Shown here: one piece after another, positions 46,012 to 58,283 of the stretch
How the letters are laid out: the number at the start of each line of letters is the position of its first letter
Numbering within the stretch: the first letter of the stretch is position 1
From: Adineta ricciae
Taxonomy: Eukaryota; Rotifera; Eurotatoria; Adinetida; Adinetidae
Assembly: GCA_905250025.1 (NCBI GenBank)
Contig: CAJNOJ010000362.1
Coordinates: forward strand, 25,289 to 89,288
Direction of reading: 5' to 3'
DNA: 64,000 bases
Translations under genes and position numbers: made by a program
The notes under the pieces: generated by a model
The model's input: the letters and a program-made list of their open reading frames with translations, nothing else
Told to the model about the DNA's origin: nothing
Databases searched by the model: none

Positions 46012-46839
46012 GCTGTACGTGTGTATACTTATCGAAGAAAGCAGATGACTGAATAAACCGGTCGCATATCTCTAAAAAGGAAAAGAAAGAAGAGCGGGAG
46101 AGAGAATAGACGATCAATCGGACGGGCGATAGTGCATCGTCATATGCAATTAAAAATTGCATCGTCACGTTCTATTACAAGCTGCACTCGAATAAAAAAG
46201 ACATGCTGTCACACGTTTAATGAAGTCAATAAATCTAAAACTAGGTACGATGTAGTGTTAATCGTAAAAGACATTTCTGCTTCTTCTCGTTCAAAATTAA
46301 ATCCATCGTACTGTAACTCTTGTGAATGGTTGCGTCATATATTTGGTGTCCGAAGTATGATGAAATCGCTGTAATGCTTATTATAATTATCCGTACTTTC
46401 GTACACGACATCGATCGAATGATATCATTGGACAAGTTTCAAACAGCGCTCCTTAATTTTTGACTGTATATTTGAATAAATTGATAATGCATATCCTTTT
46501 CAAATCTTTAACACTAAACTGTATTTGTTTGGGTATATAATTATATACGAATCCGTCATCAGCATGTGACTTCTCATAAGAAATATGTACTGGCCTTATG
46601 ACGTTGCATTTTGTTCACGTTTTTATGAATTAAACTTGAGCTGAAAAGTGTATCACACATCTAATTATCCGGACTTTCATTTTGAATTAAAAGACATCCG
46701 TCGAAAGTTTCGATTGTTAATTTACGTTCATGATTGCTGCAATAGACTGAGTCTGATTTTAGTAAAGATTTCGTCACTCACATGGAATCGTTCCGCATAA
46801 AGAATAAATTCATACTTGCGACTGACTCTCATTTTGGAT

Positions 46840-47634
46840 CATAATTTCTCAAAATCAGTAACATTTCATTAACTGATTCCCGTTCAAGAGTACAAACATC
46901 ATTCAACGCGCAATGTAGTCGATGGTGTCGAATGATCATTCTTTTCGTAGGATTTCGTTCAACGGAGTGTGAATACCAAGTCGGCATCTGCACCGCTGAT
47001 GGCTTGTATGTTTTCTAAAGTACGTCGATTTGTTTCAACTGAAACTGTTTGTTGATNGGATCATAATTTCTCAAAATCAGTAACATTTCATTAACTGATT
47101 CCCGTTCAAGAGTACAAACATCATTCAACGCGCAATGTAGTCGATGGTGTCGAATGATCATTCTTTTCGTAGGATTTCGTTCAATGGAGTGTGAATACCA
47201 AGTCGGCATCTGTACCGCTGATGGTTTGTATGTTTTCTGAAGTACGTCGATTTGTTTCAACTGAAACTGTTTGTTGATGTAAGAGATGATTAATTAGCTC
47301 ACCGTTGCTACTAGATGCTTTAGTTTTCAAACGAATGTCTTTCACCTAGAAAATCTTTCACAAAACCGAACAACTCGAGAAAATGTAAGGATTACTTCTC
47401 TGAGATCTTTATCTCACATTGAATAGCATTCGATATTTGTTTCAAATTATGAATATCTGGTGCAAATTGGTTTCCATGACTATCGAAAAGAATTTGGAAG
47501 AAGGTTTCATTAGTAGATGATCGAATTGTTTCTTCATATCTCAGTAGATTCTCAAAAACTTTGAATTCATAGTTACTGACAAGATATTCATCATTTTTGG
47601 CATTTGTGCCGAAAGAAATTAATAAATATGACAC
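46840..47634 (-). pseudogene. Hypothetical protein or gene remnant, unrecognised
   Basis: A conserved open stretch (47634-47393, ending NAIQCEIKISE) has no ATG start, only GTG. Downstream there are exon-like pieces ending QMPTWYSHSIERNPTKR...LILRNYDPK, with candidate acceptors (ttttctag, gtttcag). The first junction does not keep the frame. A second copy at 55246-55790 differs at the splice region. The 221 bp around the N at 47057 are repeated. No family recognised; possibly a decayed gene. Confidence 0.3.
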
Positions 47635-48013
47635 GGTATCGCCTTCTCACTGATGATCACTTCTATTGACACAAGTCATTTAGGATAAGAATATCTAAGA
47701 GACATTCGAGAGTCATTTTCTATTTTTCTTTCTCTTTCTAGTTGATAAAACGACGTGTAACTTTATCTTTTGTTGAAATAGAAGATGGACACTCATCATA
47801 TAAAGCTTCGTTTGGTATGCAGCGAATTCCTTCTAGTCGTTACTGCGAGACCGTGAGTCTAACTGCAAGAGTGCGCGTGCCTACACTCCGTTCACAACTG
47901 AATGATTCTCGTAGGATATTTTTGCGGTTATAGAATTTATTTTCGGATCAAATTTGATTAAATTTGTGACAATAGTTTGTAGGTTTCAAACGTTGTTCTT
48001 CTATAGAAATTAG
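47635..48013. other. Intergenic, no gene seen
   Basis: A short ORF at 47742-47933 on the plus strand has no homologue in the partial copy at 55740-55800 and no motif. Nothing else recognised. Confidence 0.4.
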
Positions 48014-50478
48014 TTAAAATTGGTTAGGTTTAGAGTAATTAGCACTCCAATTTTGTTGTGGCCTTGTGTTCATCGGCAGTATATTAGTAGATGATCGCAT
48101 CATGTTGTTGTTGTTACGTGGGACTTGAGTATTAAACATGGCATTCTTTGTTAAAGGTACTGCATTTCGTTCATAATAATTTCCGGGATCGTTGATCGAA
48201 GACGCTGACAATGATTTCGGTGGATTAACATTGTTTGTTTGGCTTTTAGATCTTAGCTGATCTCTGTATGGGAAATACTCATCAGTATTTGTTCCAGCTG
48301 CTGCTATTTGGTTTCTTTGCGTATTGTTACGTTCTTTCTGTCTAATCTAAAACTCACAAGATCTAAATTGGAGGGGGTACAAAAAATGAAGCAACCTACC
48401 TCCTGCAGACGTTGATCTAACTTTTGCCGTTCTTCACTTCTAATCTACAATAACATAAATAGAATTAACATACTTAGCTATGCTCTTTGGACTTTAATTA
48501 AACCTCTTGTTCGCGTTGTTTCGCCTTTTGTTGTTCTTCCGCACGGACCTAAAATTAAGAAAAGCAAGAGCGTGAGTGTATTATGTTCATATACTATTCG
48601 AGGTACCTGTTCAACGAGCGTCTGTTCGTATGCTATCTGTCTCTGTCGCTCTTCTCTCAAGCGACGTCTCGTCTCTCTTCGTTTTGTAGCTTCGATACGT
48701 TGATATTCGGCATTCGTATAATAATCGCCATGATTATTTTCTATCATTGTCTCGACCATGGCTAGTAATTCATCTGTTTTCTCTTGCAATGAATCACCAT
48801 TCAGTCTGTTGTTGATTGCAAATATGCGATGTTCGCAATTGACAACCAATCGTCTCAATTCCTTAGACTCGCTAATGAAATCATGGATATCTTGATCTTC
48901 ATCGAGTTGATCTGCATGAGTGAAAATGATGATACAGTATCGGAAAGCATCGGGACCGAAAATATTTTTGATGAATTCAATGGTGTCACTCTCTTCAGGT
49001 GTGAATCGCCCAATGCGAATAGTTATCAGAAAAGCGTGCACACCTGGCGATGTCATCGGAAAGATCTCTGAACTAATCGTTTCTTGTATTGTTTGATTTG
49101 TTCTAGCTGTATCGGAATCGAAAAAGCCGGGTGTATCGACAACGATGAGTTTCTTCTCTTGACCATCGACATCGATGAAGTCACGAAATTTGGCTTCGCA
49201 GCTTTTAGTGATCGATATGGATGATTGTGCTGAACGAAAACCGCACCGAGTATGTAATAATGCATTTCCAGTCGAACTTTTGCCTTAAATACAAGATATC
49301 TATACATACGAAAGAGAAAACTGACCAGGACAGATCCTACCACTTCCTGTTCTTCCAATGAGCACTATGCGAATCTCGTCTTTCGAATTATTCTATGAAA
49401 ATTTAATATTATTTAAAATATTACATCTGTTTTGTAGTTTAACACATACCATAGGTTTTGCATCTGCTATTGGTGCGATTTGGGTTCCTATAAAAAATAT
49501 TCATTGAAAATAAAACAGCAAAGCAAGTGTGACTAATTTTCATTTCGATACATCGACGATTAAAACTAATGCATTCCCCAACGTGTTTATCGTCCCTGGT
49601 ATTCTATGAGCTTTAGACTAACGTTGTAAGTATATGCAAGGAGTATTCAACCTGCTTCTTTTTCAAAGTTTAGTTTAAAAAAGAGTCAATTCTGTAGCTC
49701 CAGATCTGTTTCCTCAGTTAATGATCTATTAGTATTTGTATTCATGCAAGCAAAATAGATACTAACCGCTTGCTACCATTGGCTTACGTTCTTCTTCGTT
49801 CATGTGCACTATAAAAAAGCGGTTTTCAAAATTCAGCGATTTGTTGTTAACACGAACACGTGTTCCTGGTATAAGAACCACTTCTTTCTCTTCTTCAAAT
49901 ACAGAATATGCTGATATATCTTTGCCGTGGATTGTATCAATGGCGAATACAGTGCTTTTCTTGCCTAGATATGCTTCGACAACGTTGAGGGCTCTCGAAC
50001 ATGAATTGACGCTCCACCAAACATGTAAATCGTTGTTCTCGAAATCAGCACCAACATCCGTCGCGACACCTCGCCAAACCGTAGTACGCTGAAGCGATGG
50101 TAATTTCTCAAGAGCAGTTATAAACAGTTTCAGATAGCTAAACCAGGGCTTGAGTTTATGTCGATCGCCTGCTCTTAGTGCGTCATTGAGATTACTAAAG
50201 AACGATATAGGCATCGTGTAAAGATAGATTGCAGCTGACTCGTCCACAGTCAAGAGATTCGAATGTTGATTACAATCTTCTTTTGCTTGAGCAACATATT
50301 TTATTAGGCCAGGGATTTTTGGAGAAATTTTCTCCACCGTTTTCTCTAGTGGTAATACTGGTAGATGTTGATAACCGTATATTGGAGAACGGTTTGCTGT
50401 TTGAAGTTCTGAGATCGCATTATATGTAAAGCGAGTATATCTTGCATGCTCGTCAGGCTTTGTAAACTTCGGACCCAT
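48014..50478 (-). CDS. ART-AIG1/GIMAP GTPase-coiled-coil fusion protein
   Basis: Seven exons join in perfect phase: 50478-49767, 49487-49450, 49392-49341, 49283-48607, then two 45-nt exons (about 48548-48504 and 48448-48404), and 48346-48014; 633 aa. Residues 1-237 are an ART domain with a full R-S-ExE triad (TVWRGVATD, WWSVNSCS, FEEEKEVVLIPGT). After a short linker (GTQIAPIADAKPM) residues about 255-450 form an AIG1/GIMAP GTPase: G1 GRTGSGKSSTGN, the conserved Thr/Ser switch region, G3 DTPGFFD, G4 THADQ. A charged coiled coil follows (EATKRRETRRRLREERQRQ) with two 15-aa repeats (VRAEEQQKAKQREQE, IRSEERQKLDQRLQE), then an Asn-rich tail. There is no signal peptide, so it is cytosolic. It could couple GTP-dependent assembly to ADP-ribosylation. 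The start is the first ATG of the ART exon. Confidence 0.85.
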
Positions 50479-50985
50479 TTTCCAGAATAAAGACAATTTT
50501 AAAAAATGAGCAATCGACTGCAGTTCGACTATGAAATTTCTCGTGATGTTGCATCCATGTATAGTTTAAACAACAACTTTAAGAATGAAAACACATGGTC
50601 GCATTTGTTCTCTTAGTTTTTTTCTTACCTCTAAAGTTGCGTCGTGTCGAATAGAAGAAAGAACATTACTTATCAGGATGCTTCAAGATTAAATCGTCGT
50701 TTTTATTTTGCGTAGCTGATTCCATAAACCACCTTCGTACTTTTCTTACCATCTTGAGCTTATCAAATTTTAAATTGACTAACGTAGCTCTTACAGACGT
50801 AGTTCTGCCTTCTGCCATTCTTCATTTCTACTCTGCAACAACACTACAATTAACATATGCATCGATATGTTCTTTGGATTTCAATTGTTCCTCTTGATAC
50901 TTCATTTAGAATATTCGCTCTACATACAATTCATTTTGTAATTGACTGCAGAATAAGTTTCACTTGAAAATCATTCATCTTTCAA
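50479..50985. other. Upstream region of the ART-AIG1 gene, no gene seen
   Basis: AT-rich; no recognisable coding sequence. Part of it (about 50760-50900) resembles the coiled-coil intron/exon area of the gene itself (gtagctctt...tctgccattcttcatttcta against gatctaacttttgccgttcttcacttcta), possibly an old partial duplication. Confidence 0.35.
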
Positions 50986-51228
50986 TTGTCAACAAGATCC
51001 AGTCTACTGGATGGTTTACAAAATAGTGTGGTAAAAGGAAATCGCTTTTACAATCGACAACATAATGTGAATGATCATGGTTGGGATGGTGGAGTATTAG
51101 TTTATGTTAATCGAACAAAGGCAGTAACATTACAAGGAAATCGAGCATGGTGTTTAGGGAGTGCTCATAAAAGACGTTTACAAATGATTATCTGTCTGCG
51201 CACGTTACTGGCAAAATGGATGGAGTGA
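50986..51228 (+). pseudogene. Beta-helix-like gene fragment (second copy at 60271-60490)
   Basis: The frame reads NSVVKGNRFYNRQHNVNDHG and DGGVLVYVNRTKAVTLQGNRA, which has the short-strand turn pattern of right-handed parallel beta-helix proteins. There is no start context and it ends after about 60 relevant residues. The other copy has a stop in the same frame, so both are remnants. Confidence 0.4.
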
Positions 51229-51689
51229 TTGTCGGAAGTCATTGTTAATGATGAGCTTTAAATAAATGTCATATTTATCGTATGGATGATAAGTTCACTA
51301 GTGGTCGAAAAATTCTCTCTCCATGCGCATTCGTATGAGGTTGTATTGTGTACAATAAAAAAGAATCTATGACGACAGCTCGCACTATGTGAGTTTACCA
51401 TCAGGGATGTGAAGAATGTTTATGTGCACAATAAATTTCTGCCCAAAGTAAGTTTCCTACACTGCGAACGAAATTCAAGTCGCTCAATTCGAAAAATTCT
51501 CTTTAGGTTCATCATTTAACTTCGCTGTGTTTACGAAGAATGTAAATACATATTACTCTATGTATACCAACATTTCGAATGATAGATGAATCTAATACTT
51601 GTCCTAGCGGTGACGACAATCGTATGAATTTGTTCGATCTCATCTATTCTTAATTGACTTTAGCAATTTTTGATCACATGTTGCACTTA

Positions 51690-53625
51690 AACAACATGAT
51701 TTCTCTCCAATTATATTGATCGATAACAAGCATTATACAGATGAACCTGAATGTAAAAATTGGCCTTCTAATAATATCTTTACCGATTACGACGGACTTT
51801 GGAACTGTTCAAATGGTTTAGATGAACTGAATTGTCGACCATCGAAATGTCCGTATTTATATATCATCCGTGTGTATCACCAAAAACGCTAAAACATGGT
51901 TGTTTACCTATCAGTGAAGCAGGCAACGGTAGTGTTAATTGTTTAAGAGGAACTGATGAATTCAAATCTTGTCAACGTGGATCAACAAGTGCAGAATTTT
52001 TTCGTTGTAGGAACATTCTTTCGTTTATATATTTAAGAGGACAGATGTTATGTGATAAAAAGAGAGATTGTTTACTTGGTGATGATGAAAAATTTTTCAT
52101 CAACATTATTTAACAGAAATGAACCGTTTATGTGGAACTATCCATAATTTTACTTTAGCTATCAGATGAAGAAGATTTCTTTGTAGTTTTCACAATGCAT
52201 TACGATGAACAAAAACATATTTTACAATCAGTAATTTCACTGATTATCAAATCTTGGAATCCGAAAAATCCATTTCGATTGAAAATATATACAATCAACA
52301 TATGAACGCGCATTACCTATGCGTATATTTAATCAAAGTAAAATTCAATATCTTTCTCCTCCTGCTTATTATGAAAAAAGTTGTGAATATCGAAATCAAC
52401 AAATTCGTACAATTGTATTTCTATTAATCAATAATCAATAATCAAGATGAAACAATTGAATCATTTCAATACAAGATTGTGAAATCAAATATCATGTGAA
52501 TCTTTTATATTTCAAATTCGACGTATCAAATATTATCCAATAATTTGCCAAAATCATTCGAATTTTTTTTTCATGACGAAACTTATCTCTGTTATTCTTA
52601 TAATAATGGAACACCAAATTGTTTAGTTTTTCAACATAATATGACATATAATTGTCAGGGACTTAATTATTGTGGATATTTCGGTAAATGTTGTCAACAA
52701 TGTTTCTATGGTCGTCAATATCAATATTTTATCGAAAGGTTTTGGTTTTTCATTAGATCTTATTCTTGATCCACATATTCGACGTAATAGTTCTTCATAT
52801 TTTGTTTCAACCAAGTCTCATTATTGTTTCCATATTAACTATTCTTGGTTTTCTCTCTTTTCAAAATGAAAAATCTCGTCAAACAGCTTCGGGATTTTAT
52901 TTCTTTAATTGCATCAACCTTCGTAACGATTCTTTTCTTACAATGTTTATTAATTGATTTTTGTTTCATGAATTTCTTTAAATATGAAACTCTGGTTAAA
53001 TGCTTGTGTATCATTTGAACGAATTATTATTATCATCAAAGGTACTTATTTTGACAATAAAAAAAGTAGACACATCGCTAATATAACAGTTCAAATTCTT
53101 CTGTTAATTTATGTCAGAGCAACGATTCATGATTCTCTTTCTCGACGTTTGGTTGACGATGATGATGATGGAAAAGATAAACGTATTTTATACACAGTAG
53201 AATATTCTTCATTATTAGAAATATTTATTTCATTTTCTGACTCAATCTATGATTAATATTATATCAGCATTGATTATTATTATCGAATCATCTCAACAAG
53301 AAACTTTTTCTCGTTATTATCAAAATAATATCCGCAAACAATTCAATGAACACAAACATTTACTTTTTAGTACTTTAGTTCTTATTATTTTATCATTATC
53401 ACAATTGATTATTTCATTACAACTCCTGGTTATATGAAATCATTTCGAGAACCATGGCTCTTGTTAATGGGTTATTTTCTCTCGTTTTTTCCTGCTTTCG
53501 TATCATCCGTAGCATTTGTTCTGCCTTCATAAACGTACAAAAAAATTTCTTTACGTGTTGGTATTTACGCGATTATTTCGTAGAACAAACTAATCTATTT
53601 CGTCACGCTATCATGTTAAGTACTA
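51690..53625 (+). pseudogene. Decayed LDLa/EGF-7TM receptor gene
   Basis: Pieces in shifting frames follow the order of a bdelloid receptor family I recognise. First LDL-receptor class A-like remnants (TDEPECKNWPSNNIFTDYDG, CSNGLDELNC; NCLRGTDEFKSC; LCDKKRDCLLGDDE, about 51725-52110). Then an EGF-like stretch (GLNYCGYFGKCCQQCFYG, about 52655-52715). Then transmembrane helices of a rhodopsin-like 7TM domain (ERIIIIIKGTYF, IHDSLSRRLVDD, MINIISALIIIIESSQQ, EHKHLLFSTLVLIILSLSQLI, up to about 53520). Frameshifts and stops separate nearly every segment. No functional receptor is encoded. Confidence 0.6.
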
Positions 53626-55243
53626 AGTAAATATTCGAATATTGACCATTTGGATTCGTCTAAACCAGTGTCCTGTGGGAACGAACTTTTTTCCAATATC
53701 CCCATTTCCATAGGAATTCTCATTTGCATTTAAAGAATGAAAATAGACGATCTCTGAATTTTGTTTGTTATTTTAATATATATAACTATTTCTAGCATTG
53801 TCTTGAAAGACAATTTCCACTTTGTCTTAATTGTTATAGAAGCATTTTACATCGTTCTCGATAATATTCAAACACATGAATCTGTTCCGAAATCGAATAT
53901 CAGCTTGAATATGTCATGCGGTTTCCAAGTTTGCCAGCAATAAAGATGTCTTATGGATAATTTTCATCGGCACTCGTTTATTTGACGTGAACGAATTCTT
54001 TTCTTCTCGTTCATAAATGAATATCTAGAAAAAAATCATTTCCCATTAGTCATCTTTCTACAAATTGGCTCGTCAATGACATATGCTTTAACGACCTCAT
54101 ATCTCTATCAACCGTTCCAGTCGTTTACTTCCCATCATTAATAAACAAACCATCATTTCTCATCAGCTGTTATTCAAATCTTACTCTCATTTTCTTCATT
54201 TTATATCCGAAAATGCTTAGCTCATTTTTCTCGAGAAACCATTTGATGATACTTTATATGGTTGATAATTTCGAAGAAGAGAAAAAAGCTCCTTGAAGTT
54301 TTCTCAAGAAGATTGAGCCGCACAATAAAGTGTAGTTTCTGCTTTTCTTTAAATTATTTAATAAAATTACTCACTTTCGGAAATTCAGCGGAAAATAAAC
54401 TAAATGAAGGATAATCGAGTATTTATCAGGAAGCAGAGTACATTCTAACAACCAATCTTATAAAAATCTCTTTTTCTGGAGATTTTAGTAAGAGTCTGAA
54501 CGCTGTTGGATGCAATCAACCTTATCTCCGTGTCCGTGGTGAGATTCAGTCTTAACGCATTTAAGTACTTGTCTAGAATCATCAATCTGGGACACAAAAT
54601 AGGGAATATTTTAATTGTATCTATCGATCGATTATCGATTGAACACATCATTCTTTCTTTATTCTTGATTTTCCTCTTGGTAAAGTTGCTTAACCGGCTT
54701 ACTTCTCGGTAATTTCCATGTGTTTACTTTTATTCTGATGCTGAATGCACCTAAGCAAGTGTATATGTTCAATTGTGTAATGCGACACCCTCTTCGTTAT
54801 TGGTCTTTCACGAAGAAGAGAAAAGATAAATTTCAACATGGGTCAGAAGTGAATGTATGTCTATATGAATCTAGCTAAGGCCTGGGCGTGACTTCTACAT
54901 AAGAACGAAAAAAAAATATCGAAATATTCTTCTTAAATGAAGTGTATTTTCACAACTATAGACGTCGTTTCTGTCCGACGAAATAGTATGTTATCCAGCA
55001 AAGAAAAATAATCCATCTATTTCTCGATCATTTACATCACTTATCCTCTCTGCTATAGTCGACCTTCTGCATGAAAGTTTCATTCTTCTTTACTTGAACA
55101 ATTTTTTAAAACGAAGTCAGTTTTTTCACTGTCGTTTGCATTTCTTAACTTATTTTCTTATTTTTCTATTTTAGGTAAAATATGTCCGAATTGATTCGAC
55201 AATCCACATTAAATCCGATCGCTGAGAAAAAACGAAAACTTCA
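53213..55243. repeat. 2-kb direct duplication, copy 1 (partner 55829-57859)
   Basis: From within the 7TM pseudogene to the N at 55244. It is collinear with 55829-57859 at roughly 95% identity with small indels. Beyond 53625 it holds no gene: the 68-codon ORFs near 54445-54712 read on both strands and carry no motif. Confidence 0.75.
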
Positions 55244-55245
55244 NT

Positions 55246-55790
55246 TTCAACTGAAACTGTTTGTTGATGTAAGAGATGATTAATTAGCTCACCGTTGCTA
55301 CTAGATGCTTTAGTTTTCAAATGAATGTCTTTCACTTAGAAAATCTTTCACAAAACCGAACAACTCGAGAAAATGTGAGGATTACTTCTCTGTGATCTTT
55401 ACCTCGCATGACTGAATAGCATTCGATATTTGTTTCAAATTATGAATATCTGGTGCAAATTGGTTTCCATGACTATCGAAAAACAATTTGGAAGAAGGTT
55501 TCATTAGTAGATGATCGAATTGTTTCTTCATATCTCAGTAGATTCTCAAAAACTTTGAATTCATAGTTACTGACAAGATATTCATCGTTTTTGGCATTTG
55601 TGCCGAAAGAAATTAATAAATATGACACGGTATCGCCTTCTCACTGATGATCACTTCTATTGACACAAGTCATTTAGGATAAGAATATCGAAGAGACATT
55701 CGAGAGTCATTTTCTATTTTTCTTTCTCTTTCTAGTTGATAAAACGACGTGTAACTTTATCTTTTGTTGAAATGGAAGATGGACGCTCTC
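55246..55790 (-). pseudogene. Second copy of the hypothetical gene remnant of 47264-47790
   Basis: Collinear with 47264-47790 from the N at 55244 (tttcaactgaaactg) up to about 55790, where homology stops abruptly. It carries indels relative to the first copy, which supports decay of the coding sequence. Confidence 0.45.
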
Positions 55791-55828
55791 TTCACTCATG
55801 CTTTCATCTAATATACAGAGAACACCTA

Positions 55829-57859
55829 TTAGAAATATTTATCTCATTTTCTGACTCAATCTATGATTAATATTATATCAGCATTAATTATTATTATCGA
55901 ATTATCCCAACAAGAAAGTTTTTCTGGCTATTATCAAAATAATATCCGCAAACAATTCAATGAACACAAAGCATTTACTTTTTAGTACTTTAGTTCTTAT
56001 TATTTTACCATTATCACCATTGATTATATCATTACAACTCCTGGTTATATGAAATCATTTCGAGAACCATGGCTCTTGTTAATGGGTTATTTTCCCTCGT
56101 TTTTTCCTGCTTTCGTATCATCCGTAACATTTGTTCTGCCTTCATAAACGTACAAAAAATTTTCTTTACGTGTTGGTATTTAAGCGATTATTTCGTAGAA
56201 CAAACTAATCCATTTCGTCACGCTATCATGTCAAGTACTAAGTAAATATTCGAATATTGACCATTTGGATTCGTCTAAACCAGTGTTCTGTGGGAACGAA
56301 CTTTTTTCCAACATTGCCATTTCCATAGGAATTCTCATTTACATTCAAAGAATGAAAATAGACGATCTCTGAATTTTGTTTGTTATTTTAATATATATAA
56401 CTATTTCTAGCATTGTCTCAAAAGACAATTTCCACTTTGTCTTAATTGTTGTAGAAGCTCTTTACATCGTTCTCGATAATATTCAAACACATGAATCTGT
56501 TCCGAAATCGAATATCAGCTTGAATATGTCACGTGGTTTCCAAGTTTGCTAGCAATAAAGATGTCTTATGGATAATTTTCATCGGCACTCGTTTATTTGA
56601 CGTGAACCAATTCTTTTCTTCTCGTTCATAAATGAATATCTAGAAAAAAATCATTTCCCATTAGTCATCTTTCTTCAAGTTGGCTCGTCAATGACATATG
56701 CTTTAACGACCTCATATCTCTATCAACCGTTCCAGTCGTTTACTTCCCATCATTAATAAACAAACCATCATTTCTCATCAGCAGTTATTCAAATCTTACT
56801 CTCATTTTCTTCATTTTATATCCGAAAATGCTTAGCTCATTTTTCTCAAGAAACCATTTGATGATACTTTATATGGTTGATAATTTCGAAGAAGAGAAAA
56901 AGGCTCCTTGAACTTTTCTCAAGAAGATTGAACCGCACAATAAAGTGTGGTTTCTGCTTTTCTTTAAATTATCTAATAAAACTACTCACGTTTGGAAATT
57001 CAGCGGAAAATAAACTAAATGAAGGATAATCGAGTACTTCTCAGGAAGCAAAGTACATTCTAACAACCAATCTCATGAAAATCTCTTTTTCTGGAGATTG
57101 TAGTAAGAGTCTGAACGCTGTTGGATGCAATCAACCTTATCTCCGTGTCCGTGGTGAGATTCAGTCTTAACGCATTTAAGTACTTGTCTAGAATCATCAA
57201 TCTGGGACACAAAATAGGGAATATTTTAATTGTATCTATCGATCGATTATCGATTGAACACATCATTCTTTCTTTATTCTTGATTTTCCTCTTGGTAAAG
57301 TTGCTTAAACGCCTTACTTCTTGGTAATTTCTATATGTTTAATTTTATTCTAACGCTGAATGCACCTAAGCAAGTATATATGTTCAATAGTGGAATGCGA
57401 CACCCTCTTCGTTATTGGTCTTTCACGAAGAAGAAGAGAAAAGATAAATTTCAACATGGGTCAGAAGTGAATGTATGCCTATATGAATCTATCTAAGGCC
57501 TGGGCGTGACTTCTCCATAAGAACGAAAAAAATATCGAAATATTCTTCTTAAATGAAGTGTATTTTCACAGCTATAGACGTCGTTTCTGTCCGACGAAAT
57601 AGTATGTTATCCAGCAAAGAAAAATAATCCATCTATTTCTCGATCATTTACATCACTTATCCTCTCTGCTATAGTCGACCTTCTGCATGAAAGTTTCATT
57701 CTTCTTTACTTGAACAATTTTTTAAAACGAAGTCAGTTTTTTCACTGTCGTTTGCATTTGTTAACTTATTTTCTTATTTTTCTATTCTAGGTAAAATATG
57801 TCCGAATTGATTCGACAATCCACATTAAATCCGATCGTTGAGAAAAAAACGAAAACTTC
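55829..57859. repeat. 2-kb direct duplication, copy 2
   Basis: Partner of 53213-55243. The first 430 bp are a further decayed piece of the 7TM receptor pseudogene (matching 53213-53640, with additional stops). The rest is non-coding as far as I can see. Confidence 0.75.
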
Positions 57860-57895
57860 ACCATGGTGAGATTGAGTTTCACTCGTTCCCTGGTC

Positions 57896-58016
57896 GATCA
57901 TTCCGGCGACTGGATCCGTTGAAACCTTAGTCGGTTCCGGCACAGTTTTCGCCGATTCCAGCAAGTTCCGGCAGGTTTCTTGCCGCCGGATTCCGGCCGG
58001 AACCGACCGTGCCGTA
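57896..58016. repeat. GC-rich island of TTCCGGC units
   Basis: About 120 bp, clearly richer in G and C than all surroundings. It has repeated ttccggc/ttccagc units (57901, 57934, 57956, 57966, 57990) and local inverted repeats (ccggattccggccgg; ggcaggtttcttgcc). It lies just past the end of the 2-kb duplication. No coding frame of interest. Confidence 0.55.
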
Positions 58017-58283
58017 ATAACCTAGGCTTGTAGTATTTGTTTGTTTATTATTCAAGGTGATATTCATGGTGAACTTGAACAAATCAGTCCGATTCGACTC
58101 ACGAATGGAAAAAAGCGAAAAAGAGATACGATGAGAAGAAGAAATTGCCCACACTGTTCCAATTGATTATCGTCAAACAATTATTTCCGCTTTCTTCTCC
58201 GTCTAAAAATGAAATAGTCCGTACATTGTGTGAACGAGAACGGTGTATTTATATAAGGATATAGTGCATACTGAAACAGACCA

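Larger units (their letters stand above)
5065..55244. other. Thirteen single-N scaffold joins
   Basis: Single N bases lie at 5065, 16328, 26155, 31171, 34221, 35844, 37098, 38526, 40850, 42589, 45584, 47057 and 55244. At 34221, 35844, 38526, 40850 and 47057 the 221 bp before the N are repeated directly after it with few or no differences; 42589 starts at the same base as the right side of 40850. Other Ns fall where homologous copies are cut and a different copy begins. The constant 221-bp length indicates contig overlaps that were not merged. Confidence 0.85.

Noticed and set aside
54445..54712. Overlapping 68-codon ORFs on both strands, repeated at 57060-57327
   Set aside because: They are kept only because the whole 2-kb segment is duplicated; no motif, and sense and antisense are equally open.
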